A stretch of DNA of 64,000 bases from assembly GCF_020532705.1 (NCBI RefSeq), contig NZ_JAJAVD010000004.1, positions 186,001-250,000 of the forward strand, written 5' to 3'. A model generated the notes under the pieces. That model did no database searches. It worked only from the letters and a program-made list of their open reading frames with translations, and was not told where the DNA came from. Every line of letters begins with the position of its first letter. Within the stretch, counting starts at the first letter, position 1. Source of the DNA: Methylobacillus caricis. Lineage in GTDB: Bacteria > Pseudomonadota > Gammaproteobacteria > Burkholderiales > Methylophilaceae. A program made the position numbers and the translations under genes. Positions 35,231-44,424 of this stretch are shown here, piece after piece.

Positions 35231-36628
35231 ATGATCAGAAAGCGTACCGCAAGCACCAAACTGTTCGTACTCGACACTAATGTTCTGATGCATGATCCCT
35301 CAAGCCTGTTCAGATTTGAGGAACATGACATTTATCTCCCCATGGTGACATTGGAGGAACTGGACAATAACAAGAAAGGCATGACGGAAGTTGCGCGGAA
35401 TGCACGCCAGGCCAGCCGCAACCTGGAAGAGATAGTAGGCACAAACCTTTCCAGCCTGGAACAAGGCTGTCCCTTGTCCATCAATGGCAACAAGCATGTC
35501 AGCGGCAAGCTGTTCCTGCAAACTGCAGCCGTGACAACAGAATTGCCCATGCTGGCCGGTAGCAAGGCAGACAACCAGATACTCAGCGTTGTTCTGGAGC
35601 TGCATAAATCACAACCTCACCGTGAAGTGGTACTGGTCAGCAAAGATATCAACATTCGCATCAAGGCCCGGGCCATAGGCGTTGCAGCGGAAGACTACTT
35701 CAACGACAAGGTACTGGAAGACACCGATCTGCTATATAGCGGCATGAAAGAATTGCCAGCAGACTTCTGGGAGAAGCATAGCAAGGCCATGGAGTCCTGG
35801 CAGGATGCAGGCCGCATGTTCTACCGCATCAACGGACCGCTCTGCAAGAGCTTCCTGATTAACGAATTTATCTATTATGAGTTTGAAAAGCCTTTCCATG
35901 CGATCGTGAGATCAACTGAAGGCAATAGCGCAGTGCTGGAGGTGGTCAAGGACTATACCCAGGCCAAGCATAATATCTGGGGCATCACTGCCCGCAATCG
36001 CGAACAGAACTTTGCGCTTAATCTCCTGATGGATCCTGAAGTCGACTTTGTCACCCTGTTAGGACAGGCCGGTACTGGCAAGACCCTGCTGACACTGGCA
36101 TCTGCCTTGACACAAACACTGGACAAGAAAATCTACAGTGAAATCATCATGACGCGCGTCACTGTTCCCGTAGGAGAAGATATTGGATTCCTGCCTGGGA
36201 CAGAAGAGGAAAAAATGGCCCCATGGATGGGCGCATTGGAGGATAATCTCGACGTACTGAATAAATCTGATGAAGAAGCTGGCGAATGGGGCAGAGCGGC
36301 CACCCAGGATCTGATCCGCACCCGCATCAAGGTAAAATCATTGAACTTCATGCGTGGCCGGACTTTCCTACATAAATTCCTGATTATTGATGAAGCTCAG
36401 AATTTGACTCCCAAGCAAATGAAAACACTGATTACACGTGCAGGCCCAGGGACTAAAGTTGTCTGTTTAGGTAATATTGCGCAAATTGATACTCCCTACC
36501 TCACCGAAGGTAGCTCGGGGCTGACCTATGTAGTTGACCGGTTCAAAGGCTGGACACATAACGGCCATGTGACTTTGGTACGTGGTGAACGCTCCAGACT
36601 GGCGGATTTTGCAGCTGATGTTTTGTAA
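35231..36628 (+). CDS. phoH: PhoH-family protein with N-terminal PIN domain
   Basis: 465 residues. A PIN nuclease-like domain (about 10-150: FVLDTNVLMHDP, LEELDNNKKG, KADNQILSVV) precedes a PhoH ATPase domain with the P-loop GQAGTGKTLLTLA (about 280) and FLIIDEAQNLTPKQ. PIN-PhoH proteins are RNA-linked helicase/nucleases of uncertain physiological role. AGGAATC precedes the ATG. Confidence 0.93.
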   Translation: MIRKRTASTKLFVLDTNVLMHDPSSLFRFEEHDIYLPMVTLEELDNNKKGMTEVARNARQASRNLEEIVGTNLSSLEQGCPLSINGNKHVSGKLFLQTAAVTTELPMLAGSKADNQILSVVLELHKSQPHREVVLVSKDINIRIKARAIGVAAEDYFNDKVLEDTDLLYSGMKELPADFWEKHSKAMESWQDAGRMFYRINGPLCKSFLINEFIYYEFEKPFHAIVRSTEGNSAVLEVVKDYTQAKHNIWGITARNREQNFALNLLMDPEVDFVTLLGQAGTGKTLLTLASALTQTLDKKIYSEIIMTRVTVPVGEDIGFLPGTEEEKMAPWMGALEDNLDVLNKSDEEAGEWGRAATQDLIRTRIKVKSLNFMRGRTFLHKFLIIDEAQNLTPKQMKTLITRAGPGTKVVCLGNIAQIDTPYLTEGSSGLTYVVDRFKGWTHNGHVTLVRGERSRLADFAADVL

Positions 36629-36720
36629 CAATTGAAGATTAGAATGACAAGCACTGGCACTGCCAGCTACAAAAACAGGATGAGAAAGCACCAAGTATTT
36701 CCTGGTGTGACAAGGCAGCG

Positions 36721-37902
36721 ATGAATCCGGGTTTCTATATCATATTAGTAGCGCAGTTTTTATCAGCGCTAGCCGATAATGCATTGCTGTTCACCGCAAT
36801 CGCCTTGCTCAGGGACATGGAGGCACCAAGCTGGCATGATCCCTTGCTCCAATGGTTTTTTGTCATTTCCTATATCATCCTGGCGCCGTTTGTAGGGTCT
36901 TTTGCCGATGCCTTTCCCAAAGGCAGGGTCATGTTTGTCTCCAATGCCATCAAGTTTGTCGGTAGCACTGCCATGGTGTTTGGTATGCCGCCGCTCTATG
37001 CCTACGGGATTGTAGGTATCGGTGCTGCGGCCTATTCCCCCGCCAAATACGGCATCCTGACCGAATACCTGCCGCAGGAAATGCTGGTGAAAGCCAATGG
37101 CTGGATGGAAGGCTCAACTGTCATGGCAATCGTATTGGGGACAGTCATTGGTGCCATCCTGCCTGGTATCAATATACAAGTAGCCATGATCGTGATTACT
37201 GTGCTTTATATGCTGGCAGCCATTTTCAATATGTATATTCCCAAGGTCCCTATCGACCACAAATTGAACAAGAAAAACCCGCTTTACCTGATCTCGGACT
37301 TCTGGCATTCATTCAAGGCGTTGTGGAAGGATGCACAAGGCCAGGTTTCCCTTGCAGTCACTACATTATTCTGGGGCGTAGCCGCTACCCTGCGGTTTGT
37401 CGTACTGGCATGGGCAGGCTTTGCCCTCGATTTCAACCAGGAACAATCCACTTACATGATGGTGGTGGTTGCCATAGGTATCGCCATAGGCTCTATTGCA
37501 GCGGCCCGCATGATCAAACTGGAACAGTCGGTCAAGGTGTTACCCGTCGGCATTATTGTAGGTGTCCTCGTCATCAGCATGATATTCATCACCAACTGGA
37601 TTCTTGCCTGTGTGTTGCTGCTGCTGATTGGAGCCCTCAGCGGTTATCTCGTTGTGCCACTGAATGCGTTATTGCAACATCGAGGGCATTTGCTGATAGG
37701 CGCAGGCCATTCTATCGCGGTACAAAACTTTAATGAGAATCTGGGGATTGCTGCCCTGATCAGCATTTACACACTGATGGTCAAAGCAGATATCCAGATA
37801 AATTTCATTATTGTGGCGTTTGGCTTGTTTGTGAGTATCAGCATGGCAGGCATTTACAAGCTCTACCAGGCACAAAATGCGATAGCAAAAACCATTAAAT
37901 AA
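36721..37902 (+). CDS. lplT: LplT-type lysophospholipid transporter (MFS)
   Basis: 393-residue major facilitator protein with about eleven or twelve membrane helices. AQFLSALADNALLFTAIALL near the N-terminus, PAKYGILTEYLP, and VVPLNALLQHRGHLL are typical of LplT, which flips lysophospholipids inward for re-acylation. In enterics lplT is followed by aas; here it is followed by a terminator and no acyltransferase is present nearby. Confidence 0.9.
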   Translation: MNPGFYIILVAQFLSALADNALLFTAIALLRDMEAPSWHDPLLQWFFVISYIILAPFVGSFADAFPKGRVMFVSNAIKFVGSTAMVFGMPPLYAYGIVGIGAAAYSPAKYGILTEYLPQEMLVKANGWMEGSTVMAIVLGTVIGAILPGINIQVAMIVITVLYMLAAIFNMYIPKVPIDHKLNKKNPLYLISDFWHSFKALWKDAQGQVSLAVTTLFWGVAATLRFVVLAWAGFALDFNQEQSTYMMVVVAIGIAIGSIAAARMIKLEQSVKVLPVGIIVGVLVISMIFITNWILACVLLLLIGALSGYLVVPLNALLQHRGHLLIGAGHSIAVQNFNENLGIAALISIYTLMVKADIQINFIIVAFGLFVSISMAGIYKLYQAQNAIAKTIK

Positions 37903-37943
37903 CTGAAAGCATGCAATAGCCAACAGGCTGTGAAAAAATAAAA

Positions 37944-37965
37944 AGCCCGGTTGTTCGGGCTTTTT
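37944..37965. terminator. Bidirectional terminator between lplT and ndh
   Basis: AGCCCG, six-base loop, CGGGCT, with A-rich and T5 flanks. It lies between two convergent genes. Confidence 0.85.
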
Positions 37966-37986
37966 ATTTTTGATGATAAGGCAGGG

Positions 37987-39327
37987 TTAATGCAATTTAA
38001 CCCTAGCTTCCGTACGACGGGTAATCAGCCTCGCCAGTATTTGCAGCATCACGGCAAAAAAGCCATGCAGAGCCATGAGGTGCATCTGGTATAAAGATTG
38101 ATACATGATGCGTGCAAAGATACCCTCAATATACATTGAACCGCCAGCAATTGCCCCCATCAGGCTACCTACGGTGGAGTAGCGACCGAGATTAACCAGC
38201 GAGCCATAGTCGCGATAAGTATATTCCGGCAACTTGTCACTCTTGCCAGCCACCCGGTTTTTTACCGTCTTGACCAGCATGGAGGCCTGCTGATGGGCAG
38301 ATTGTGCCCGTGGAGGCACATTTTCATCATGTCCCGGCCATGGACAAGCTGCGCAGTCGCCAAAGGCAAATACATTGTCATCCAATGTAGTCTGCAAAGT
38401 GCGTTTTACAATCAGCTGATTAATGCGGTTAATTTCCAGCCCATCTAGTTCACGCAGAAAATCCGGGGCCTTGATGCCAGCAGCCCATACCACCAAGGCT
38501 GATGGGATAAACCTGCCACTATGGGTGTAAACGCCCTTACTGGTCACCTCTGTCACGCGCTCGCCAGCGTATACATGCACGCGTAGCTTCCTCAGTTCCA
38601 CATCTACCGCCATGGAAAGCTTGGGCGGCAAGGCAGGCAGGACACGATCGCTCGCTTCGATCAGGGAAATCTTGATGTCTTTGTCTGGATCAATCTTATC
38701 CAGTCCATATGCGGCAACCTCACGCGTTGTATTGTGCAACTCTGCAGCCAGCTCGACACCGGTGGCGCCGGCTCCAACAATCACAACTTCCAGTTGGCCA
38801 GCCTGAATGGGCTCAGCCTGGGTCTGGGCACGGATCAGTGCATTGTGCAGGCGCTGGTGAAAGCGCTCTGCCTGGCCCTGGGTATCAAGCGCAATCGAAT
38901 GCTCACGTGCACCGGAAATACCGAAATCATTGGTGGTGCTACCCACTGCAATAATCAGGGTGTCATATTTGAAAGTACGGCGTGGAATCACCTCCACGCC
39001 ATCCTCATCATGATAAGGCGCTACATAGACCTCTTGCTTGGTACGATCCAGGCCATCCATATTACCAAGACGGAAATGGAAATGATGCCAGTGTGCCTGG
39101 GCAATATACTCCAGCTCATGCTTGTCAGGATTCATGCTACCTGCTGCAATTTCATGCAGCAATGGCTTCCACACATGAGTGCGAGTACGATCGATCAAGG
39201 TGATATGCGCCTTTTTCTTACGCCCGAGGCTATCGCCAAGGCGGGTGGCCAATTCCAGGCCGCCGGCGCCACCGCCAACGATCACGACATGATGCAAATC
39301 TGAACTTGTTTGCGTTTCCAATTGCAT
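37987..39327 (-). CDS. ndh: Type II NADH dehydrogenase (NDH-2)
   Basis: 446-residue FAD enzyme that oxidises NADH and reduces quinone without pumping protons. The FAD-binding VIVGGGAGGLELATRLG is near residues 14-30; the NADH-binding VVIVGAGATGVELAAEL is near 178-194; FAFGDCAACPWPG is the second FAD contact. The C-terminal 60 residues hold amphipathic and hydrophobic helices (YIEGIFARIMYQSLYQMHL) for membrane attachment. Transcription is leftward from an intergenic region shared with the end of xoxG. Confidence 0.94.
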   Translation of the reverse strand: MQLETQTSSDLHHVVIVGGGAGGLELATRLGDSLGRKKKAHITLIDRTRTHVWKPLLHEIAAGSMNPDKHELEYIAQAHWHHFHFRLGNMDGLDRTKQEVYVAPYHDEDGVEVIPRRTFKYDTLIIAVGSTTNDFGISGAREHSIALDTQGQAERFHQRLHNALIRAQTQAEPIQAGQLEVVIVGAGATGVELAAELHNTTREVAAYGLDKIDPDKDIKISLIEASDRVLPALPPKLSMAVDVELRKLRVHVYAGERVTEVTSKGVYTHSGRFIPSALVVWAAGIKAPDFLRELDGLEINRINQLIVKRTLQTTLDDNVFAFGDCAACPWPGHDENVPPRAQSAHQQASMLVKTVKNRVAGKSDKLPEYTYRDYGSLVNLGRYSTVGSLMGAIAGGSMYIEGIFARIMYQSLYQMHLMALHGFFAVMLQILARLITRRTEARVKLH

Positions 39328-39478
39328 AACTTCACTTTCCAGGTCTAAACAATATTAACCAGCTTGGGCAAGCGCAACGTTCTACCCAATCCACCACCAT
39401 GCTGAATATCGGCTTTGGTGGCCGGCTTACGCCTAATTTATCTTCTCCTGATTTTACCCCTAAAGCTTGGAACCCGCA

Positions 39479-39511
39479 TAAAAAAACGGCCACTGTTCTA
39501 AACAATGGCCG
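39479..39511 (-). terminator. Terminator after xoxG
   Basis: Minus strand: CGGCCATTGTT, four-base loop, AACAGTGGCCG with one mismatch, then T7. It lies about 80 bases beyond the xoxG stop. Confidence 0.8.
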
Positions 39512-39589
39512 CTCTTTTTACAAGGTGGTAAAAACAGAATAACTGCTTAATTACCCGCAATTCCTTGCATCATCTAACATCCTGAATCC

Positions 39590-40120
39590 TTACTGAGGCT
39601 TTTCAGTCAGCCAAGGCTTGTCACCGCCGCCCTTGTACTGGCTGCGCAGGAAACCAATAATTTTCAGGATTTCATCTGTAGTCACCAAATCAGGGTTGCC
39701 AGAGACTTGTTTATGCCAAGTCGCCATCCCGCCATTGGAACCACCGGCGATAGTTTCAAACATACCCTTGTCGGTGATATGTTTGTTGTACTGCCAACGG
39801 TCATCAGTAATAGATACTGCTACTTGGCCGTCCCCGTTAGGGCCGTGGCATGTAGTGCAGGAATACAAGCCAAACTTGCTCTTGCCCTGCTTAGCCTTGG
39901 CTGGATCATCTGCAAAAATCTTTGTATAAGGATTCACACAGGTTTCCAGAAACTGCTTGGCCTCAGGGGTATCCTCAGGTTCGATCTTGATATTCAACGG
40001 ACTATTGTCCTTCGTCGATACCAAATTACATGCAGCACTAGCCTGCATAGGCATTGCCAGTCCTACCAGCGCCAGAATAGAGGCCGCCAAAGTTGCTTTT
40101 ACCACTCCATGATTCAACAT
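39590..40120 (-). CDS. xoxG: XoxG-type cytochrome c (electron acceptor of XoxF)
   Basis: Periplasmic c-type cytochrome of 176 residues. The signal peptide ends near residue 29 (MQASA before AC). The single heme motif CTTCH is at residues 88-92, and a later methionine, in GGMATWHKQ, could be the distal ligand. Family members (cytochrome cL) take electrons from methanol dehydrogenase. The gene lies downstream of xoxJ and xoxF in the same direction, which supports xoxG rather than an unrelated cytochrome. Confidence 0.92.
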   Translation of the reverse strand: MLNHGVVKATLAASILALVGLAMPMQASAACNLVSTKDNSPLNIKIEPEDTPEAKQFLETCVNPYTKIFADDPAKAKQGKSKFGLYSCTTCHGPNGDGQVAVSITDDRWQYNKHITDKGMFETIAGGSNGGMATWHKQVSGNPDLVTTDEILKIIGFLRSQYKGGGDKPWLTEKPQ

Positions 40121-40239
40121 ACTTTCTCCTTGCTTTTATAAACTCTTAAACTTCGACTGATTAAATTGCGTATGCATCAGCCTGCACTTCAATTAACGAG
40201 TCAGACATCTAACCAGTTGACTCAGTTCATGAAAAATTC

Positions 40240-41160
40240 TTACTCAAATTTGGGAATAACATCCCCTTTATCCCTGCCTTTTTTCTCGACGCTATCTCCC
40301 TCGACCACTGGAACATGCGGAATCCCATATTCATCGAGTATCTTGATAATGTCGTCATGGCGGCGGTCCAGCACCTCTTGCAACACAGCCAGGCGTTCTT
40401 TGTCGCGCTTGCGTACCGCCAAGGAAATATTCCAGTACTCCTTGCCATGTATATTTTCCTTTTCGTACTCTGGCGCAGGGACAACTACCAAAGGAACGCT
40501 TGATTTCTTAGCATAGTAGCCAGCAATTGGCCCCCAAAGCACCGCCACATCAATATCCCCCTTCACCAAATCATCGATGATAAAGCTGGGCGGCAGGTTG
40601 AGATCGCGCATGATGCGGTAGGGGCGGGAATTACCCAGCAACCCTTTATCAGAAAGAGGGCGAGAAGGTGGAGTCTGGCCAACTACACCAATAAGACCTT
40701 TACGGAGATCCGGGGAATCCCAGTCCTTGATGTCATAGCCACTATCCTTGCGGTAAACGAATACATAGCCAGAGCGATAATACGGCTTGGAAGTCAATAG
40801 CATATCATTGCCATCAACTGTTCCAATGATCACATCGCAACGATGTGCATTGATTGTGTTTCTAATGAAACCCATGCGGTCATACCAGAACTGATATGAC
40901 AAAGTCTTGCCAAGATCTTTAGCGATCAATTCGGCAATCTTATTTTCAAAACCTTCTTGCTTGCCATTGGAATACGGCAAGTTATCAAAATCTGCACACA
41001 CCTTAAACTCATTCGGGTTATCTTCCCGAACCGGCAAACCACCACGGCCTACTTCACTATCCACATCCAGTGTATTCGTAGCCGGCCCATCAGCCAAAGC
41101 TACCTGAGTAAATCCAGTTAATAACAATAAAAGGGAAACTTTTTTCAGCGTTTTGAGCAT
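40240..41160 (-). CDS. xoxJ: XoxJ/MxaJ-type periplasmic solute-binding-like protein
   Basis: 306 residues with a signal peptide (about 1-23, ending VALA) and a family 3 solute-binding fold (about 50-285): FKVCADFDNLPYSN, AHRCDVIIGTVDGNDMLLTS, GDIDVAVLWGPIAGYYAKKS. XoxJ and MxaJ are accessory proteins of methanol dehydrogenase; binding to the dehydrogenase and help with its activation have been proposed. It lies between xoxF and xoxG. The short acidic and basic C-terminal tail is not conserved in the family as far as I recall. Confidence 0.92.
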   Translation of the reverse strand: MLKTLKKVSLLLLLTGFTQVALADGPATNTLDVDSEVGRGGLPVREDNPNEFKVCADFDNLPYSNGKQEGFENKIAELIAKDLGKTLSYQFWYDRMGFIRNTINAHRCDVIIGTVDGNDMLLTSKPYYRSGYVFVYRKDSGYDIKDWDSPDLRKGLIGVVGQTPPSRPLSDKGLLGNSRPYRIMRDLNLPPSFIIDDLVKGDIDVAVLWGPIAGYYAKKSSVPLVVVPAPEYEKENIHGKEYWNISLAVRKRDKERLAVLQEVLDRRHDDIIKILDEYGIPHVPVVEGDSVEKKGRDKGDVIPKFE

Positions 41161-41214
41161 TACTGACTTCCTTCTTCAGTGATAAACAATCGCATTTGCA
41201 TTTGCCTATCAAAG

Positions 41215-41245
41215 ATAAAAAGCACCCCGCCATAAGCGGGGTGCT
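41215..41245 (-). terminator. Hairpin terminator between xoxF and xoxJ
   Basis: Ten perfectly paired bases, AGCACCCCGC/GCGGGGTGCT, with a five-base loop, then TTTTAT on the minus strand. It would reduce readthrough from xoxF into xoxJ-xoxG and could set higher xoxF transcript levels. Confidence 0.85.
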
Positions 41246-41295
41246 TGAGAGCAACTAACCTGATGTTAGCGTTGCAATTTCTGCATTAGCAGAGA

Positions 41296-43173
41296 TTACA
41301 GGCTGAACACGTTCAGTGCACCGCCGCCAGGAGCAGCGTTGTACTTGGTCAGTTCTTTGTAACCACCAGCTGCGCCCAGCGCATCAGTGGAGTTTTCCAA
41401 ACCAAGGTTCATCGCTACACCAGCCCAACCGCCGATACCGGACAGTACGCCAACGTATTGCTTACCCTTGTGGCTGTATGTGAATGCATTGCCAATCACA
41501 CCAGAACCAACTTGGAACTTCCAGAGTTCTTTACCGGACTGTGCATCAACAGCCTTGAACCAACGGTCCAGAGTACCGTAGAACACCAAGTCAGAAGCTG
41601 TAGTCAGAACACCACCCCAAGCAGAGAATTTCTCCTTGTTGTACCACTTGCTCTTGTTGGTCATTGGATCATAAGCAGCAAAGCCACCCATTACACCATC
41701 AGGACCAGCAAACATGGTCAGAGTAGCGCCAACCCATGGCTGACCAGCGATGTACTTGGACTCAACTGGTTCGTATGTCATACAAACGTGGTTAAGTGGT
41801 GAGTACACTAGGCCAGTACGTGGGGAGTAAGCTGCAGGCTGTTGGTCTTTTGTACCCAGCGCTGCTGGGCAAATACCCTTGGCGTTGTAATCTTGGTGAG
41901 TAGAGTACTTACCATCTTTTTGTGGCACGCCAGACTTGATGTCAACACCAGTTGCCCAGTTAACGAATGGATGCACTTTTTCAGCAGCGATGATGGTACC
42001 GTTCGATGCGTCAAATGTGTAAGCAAAACCGTTACGGTCATGGTGCCAAGCGTATGTCTTGCCGCCCTTGTCGAACAGGATGACTTCGTTGATGCCGTCA
42101 TAATCCCACTCGTCGTGAGGAGTCATTTGATAACCCCACTTAGCGATACCAGTGTCCAGATCGCGAGCAAAGATTGTCATGGACCACTTGTTGTCACCTG
42201 GACGTACGTCTGGGTTCCAAACAGATGGGTTACCAGTGCCGTAGTAAACCAGATTAGTCTTCTGGTCATATGGCCACCAACCCCATGTAGAGCCACCGCC
42301 GTGTTGCCAGCCGTCTTTAACAGCTTGTGGCTTCAGCCATGTCTTAACACCAAGGTCTTTTTCTGGGAACTTCAGCTTTTCCTTAGGCAGAGCCTTGAAG
42401 GAGCCGCCTTCTTTGTTACCACCGTTCACGTCTTCATAAACAGACAATGAACTGTAGTGTGGATTGTCCTTGTTGAAGTCAGCGCCGATCAGTACTTCAG
42501 AGTCAGGACCTGTGCTGTATGCCTTCCATGCCAGGGAGCCGTCTTTCAGGTTGTACGCAGCCAGGAAGCAACGAACACCGAATTCAGCACCTGAACACCC
42601 AGTCAGAACCTTATCCTTGATCACGTGAGGAGCGTTAGTGTTAGTAGCGCCAACCTTAGGATCATTAACCTTTACATCCCAAACCTTCTTACCGGTCTTG
42701 GCATCAAGAGCAATCAATACACCGTCGTTCTGTTGCAAGAAGATCTTGCCATCGCCAAAGCCCAGACCACGACTTACGTTATCGCAGCAGAGAACGGCTT
42801 GTACAGATGGGTCTTGCTTAGGGAAATATGACCAAACAATCTTTTGATTGTCGTTCAGGTCAAGGGCATATACGTTGTTAGGGAATGCTGTATGTACATA
42901 CATCATGTTGCCATTAACAACAGGTGAACCTTCATGACCGCGGTTTACACCAGTAGCAAAGTTCCATGCTGCCTTAACGTTCTTTACGTTGCTCTTGGTG
43001 ATTTGATTCAGGGTGCTGTAACCCTGGTTGTTGTGCTGACCACGTGGGTGCACCCAGTTATTTGGATCCTTCATAGCGGCTTCTTGATCTGCAGCTGCGG
43101 ATGCAACCATAGGCAATGCCATGGCCATACCGAATGCTACACCTAGAGCCAGCTTGACTTTGCTCATCTCCAT
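41296..43173 (-). CDS. xoxF: XoxF, lanthanide-dependent PQQ methanol dehydrogenase
   Basis: Periplasmic quinoprotein of 625 residues with a signal peptide (about 1-26, ASA before AAD) and an eight-bladed propeller. The vicinal cysteines C129-C130 form the disulfide over PQQ. Metal ligands are Glu197 (GAEFG), Asn315 (GTGNPSVWN) and the catalytic Asp357. The DYD in HDEWDYDG puts an extra aspartate at 359; calcium-type MxaF has alanine there, so this enzyme is predicted to use a light lanthanide. It oxidises methanol to formaldehyde or formate and passes electrons to XoxG. No mxaF or mxaI is in the window. MSKVK at codon 3 is an alternative start. Confidence 0.97.
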   Translation of the reverse strand: MEMSKVKLALGVAFGMAMALPMVASAAADQEAAMKDPNNWVHPRGQHNNQGYSTLNQITKSNVKNVKAAWNFATGVNRGHEGSPVVNGNMMYVHTAFPNNVYALDLNDNQKIVWSYFPKQDPSVQAVLCCDNVSRGLGFGDGKIFLQQNDGVLIALDAKTGKKVWDVKVNDPKVGATNTNAPHVIKDKVLTGCSGAEFGVRCFLAAYNLKDGSLAWKAYSTGPDSEVLIGADFNKDNPHYSSLSVYEDVNGGNKEGGSFKALPKEKLKFPEKDLGVKTWLKPQAVKDGWQHGGGSTWGWWPYDQKTNLVYYGTGNPSVWNPDVRPGDNKWSMTIFARDLDTGIAKWGYQMTPHDEWDYDGINEVILFDKGGKTYAWHHDRNGFAYTFDASNGTIIAAEKVHPFVNWATGVDIKSGVPQKDGKYSTHQDYNAKGICPAALGTKDQQPAAYSPRTGLVYSPLNHVCMTYEPVESKYIAGQPWVGATLTMFAGPDGVMGGFAAYDPMTNKSKWYNKEKFSAWGGVLTTASDLVFYGTLDRWFKAVDAQSGKELWKFQVGSGVIGNAFTYSHKGKQYVGVLSGIGGWAGVAMNLGLENSTDALGAAGGYKELTKYNAAPGGGALNVFSL

Positions 43174-43445
43174 TTTTATAAATCTCCATAGTGATACTAC
43201 TAAGGGTTTAACAAGACTAAGTCCACATTGCGCGCGACCCGTTTATAATTACGGATTTACAACACATCCAGACATTGCCTCTTACTCACTCTGAAGCGAG
43301 TAGATTGCATATTAGTTCACAATAAAACGTTTTGCAATACTCCATTTACAATTTACTTACAATTAAATAATTCCTTAATTGGATAAGAGAAATTCCCACA
43401 TAAAAATATATATACTCCCGATACCACAGGACATCCCTCACAACC

Positions 43446-44405
43446 ATGACTACCACACTTTTCCCGGAAATTCAGCCTTATCACCACGACTGGCTTAATG
43501 TATCGCCGACCCATCAAATATATTTTGAACAGTCAGGCAATCCCGGGGGACAACCTGTTGTGTTTCTGCACGGTGGGCCGGGCAGCGGTTGCAATCCAGG
43601 ACAGAGACGATACTTTGACCCCGAACACTATCGGATCATCTTGCTGGACCAACGCGGCTGTGGTCGGAGCAAACCGCAAGGCTGCATAGAGGAAAATACG
43701 ACGCCACACCTGGTCGAGGATATTGACGCCCTGCGCCAACATCTGGATATTGATCGCTGGCTGGTATTTGGCGGTTCCTGGGGTAGTACGCTCGCACTGA
43801 ATTACGCACTTGCATATCCCCAACACGTGACCGGGCTTGTATTACGTGGCATATTTCTCAGCCGCCCCAGTGAACTTGCATGGTTTCTGCAGGACATTGA
43901 ACACTTTTTCCCTGAGAACTGGGCACAACTGCTTTCATATTTGCCAATAGCGGAACGCAGCAACCCCTTATCAGCGTTTGCCAAACGTGTATTTTCCGAA
44001 GATCCTGTTATCAGCGAAGCTGCAGCGATCCACTGGAACGCATACGAGGCCAGCATCATGACCCTGCTCCCATCAACACAGACAAATAGCGGCCCTATCA
44101 ATGGATCACTGGAACTGGCCCGTGCCAGAGTGCAGATTCACTACATACAGAACCAATGCTTTGTCGGACATCGCGATTTGCTCAAGGAAGCCAGCAAATT
44201 GGCCCATATTCCTACCGTGATAGTACAGGGACGTTACGATATGGTGTGCCCCCCCCTGACAGCACACCTGCTCCATCAAGCCATGCCCCATGCAGAGTTC
44301 CATATGATCCCGGATGCCGGGCATTCAGGCATGGAACCAGGCACCAGTGCCGCTTTGGTTGCCGCTACCGAGAAATTTAAGAGACAATCAGCGCTCGTCG
44401 GCTAA
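43446..44405 (+). CDS. pip: Proline iminopeptidase
   Basis: Alpha/beta-hydrolase of 319 residues that removes N-terminal proline. The oxyanion region FLHGGPGSGCNPGQRRYFDP, the nucleophile elbow GGSWGST (Ser near 112), DQRGCGRS, and the catalytic His in PDAGHSG near residue 295 are all present. It is cytoplasmic. The gene is divergent from xoxF over a 272-base gap and ends 19 bases before the next gene. Confidence 0.95.
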   Translation: MTTTLFPEIQPYHHDWLNVSPTHQIYFEQSGNPGGQPVVFLHGGPGSGCNPGQRRYFDPEHYRIILLDQRGCGRSKPQGCIEENTTPHLVEDIDALRQHLDIDRWLVFGGSWGSTLALNYALAYPQHVTGLVLRGIFLSRPSELAWFLQDIEHFFPENWAQLLSYLPIAERSNPLSAFAKRVFSEDPVISEAAAIHWNAYEASIMTLLPSTQTNSGPINGSLELARARVQIHYIQNQCFVGHRDLLKEASKLAHIPTVIVQGRYDMVCPPLTAHLLHQAMPHAEFHMIPDAGHSGMEPGTSAALVAATEKFKRQSALVG

Positions 44406-44424
44406 CTTCCAGGGATTGCTGTTT

